A DNA stretch of 64,000 nt, taken from assembly GCA_902780495.1 (NCBI GenBank), contig CACZFM010000013.1:1-64000 (forward strand), given 5' to 3'. Position 1 is the stretch's first letter. Each line of letters starts with the position of its first letter. Both the position numbers and the translations under genes were made by a program. Shown one piece after another: positions 63,686 through 64,000 of the stretch. The notes under the pieces were generated by a model. That model was not told the DNA's origin. It saw only the letters and a program-made list of their open reading frames with translations, and made no database searches. Source of the stretch: an uncultured Bacteroidales bacterium (GTDB lineage Bacteria; Bacteroidota; Bacteroidia; Bacteroidales; Paludibacteraceae).

Positions 63686-64000
63686 TCAGTCCAGCCAACG
63701 CCAAGTGGTGTTGGAGCGATGGTGGAGATATTCCACCCGCGCCTTGATGATTGCGGGTCGTTCGGCAGGCAAGACAAAGGGCGCAGTGTAGCGTTGCCAG
63801 GTGTGGTCGTCGAGGGTGTAGTAGATGTCACCGCCATCCATGACACAATTCATATAGACGGTGTCATTGTCAAGATGGATACCCGGCTGCTGGATGTGGA
63901 AATTGCGTCCCGTGGCCGCCAGATGCGGCATCTCCACCTGATAGACAAGACGGGTATAATCTGCCAGCGTAAGCGCAGAATGATTATTCCAAGCACGCTC
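63686..64000 (-). CDS. Beta-N-acetylhexosaminidase (GH20), C-terminal end only
   Basis: The frame is open to the window edge and the start lies beyond it; about 104 residues are visible. They read ERAWNNHSALTLADYTRLVY, then a VEMPHLAATGRNFHIQQPGI stretch and a YYTLDDHTWQRYTAPFVLPA stretch. This matches the end of the GH20 barrel followed by the small chitobiase/hexosaminidase C-terminal domain. It would release terminal N-acetylhexosamine from host or microbial glycans. The catalytic Asp-Glu pair is outside the window, so activity cannot be judged. It is the first visible gene of the minus-strand unit with the transporter and exported hydrolase. Confidence 0.75.
   Translation of the reverse strand, partial: ERAWNNHSALTLADYTRLVYQVEMPHLAATGRNFHIQQPGIHLDNDTVYMNCVMDGGDIYYTLDDHTWQRYTAPFVLPAERPAIIKARVEYLHHRSNTTWRWLD

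Overview
The window comes from a Bacteroidales bacterium (phylum Bacteroidota). The evidence is the recurrent Bacteroidetes promoter (TTTG, about 20 bases, TAnnTTTGC, then a short leader), a fused SecDF, proteins with type IX secretion (T9SS) C-terminal tails, BspA-like, FISUMP and InlB-like repeat surface proteins, OstA and SurA-like envelope genes, and a short ProS of the archaeal/eukaryotic type. The genus cannot be fixed from sequence alone. Most of the window is ordinary chromosome of intermediate GC. An AT-rich accessory segment lies at about 54.7-61.3 kb.

Layout. 0-10.5 kb: cluster of secreted surface proteins, including an 1838-residue T9SS cargo with about 15 Cys-containing repeats. 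10.5-14.4 kb (minus): acpP-fabF-asd-U32 peptidase family operon. 14.5-18.2 kb (minus): OmpA/TPR lipoprotein, small membrane protein, mutL. 18.5-24.7 kb: THUMP methyltransferase, convergent with clpP-clpX, then secDF. 25-29.9 kb: two tandem deoxynucleoside kinases, a XerC/D-type recombinase, a periplasmic thioredoxin, a K+/H+ antiporter, and a convergent hibernation factor. 30-35 kb: a small antitoxin-like protein, a 1345-residue InlB-repeat surface protein and a small anchored protein. 35-42.6 kb (minus): GNAT, Fur, Zn-peptidase, tRNA-Arg, secreted nuclease, ligA, conserved hypothetical, dapA. 43-52 kb: tRNA-Met, then ribD and an envelope-biogenesis run (lipoprotein, SurA-like, OstA, beta-barrel), dnaG, radical SAM protein and DEAD-box helicase, ending convergent with proS. 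61.3-64 kb (minus): GH20 hexosaminidase end, FucP-like sugar transporter and secreted metallo-beta-lactamase-fold hydrolase, a likely amino-sugar utilisation unit.

The most unusual part is the AT-rich segment at 54.7-61.3 kb. It holds a minus-strand operon with a chimeric vWA/BNR leader ORF, two large dynamin-like GTPases (775 and 555 residues) and three peptides of 37-38 residues, two of them with membrane segments. A perfect 26-bp palindrome sits over the -33 region of its promoter. A RhuM-PLD protein lies upstream. The pair of adjacent dynamin-like GTPases resembles the LeoA/LeoBC arrangement of enterotoxigenic E. coli. The segment is bordered by two 60-70 bp near-identical direct repeats, one covering the 3' end of the hydrolase gene. 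I see no integrase, so how it arrived is open.

A second genome-level pattern is a set of intergenic tandem repeats. Their sequence differs at each locus, but the period is always 11 bp (about 24.9, 35.1, 42.7-42.9, 54.7 and 61.1-61.3 kb).
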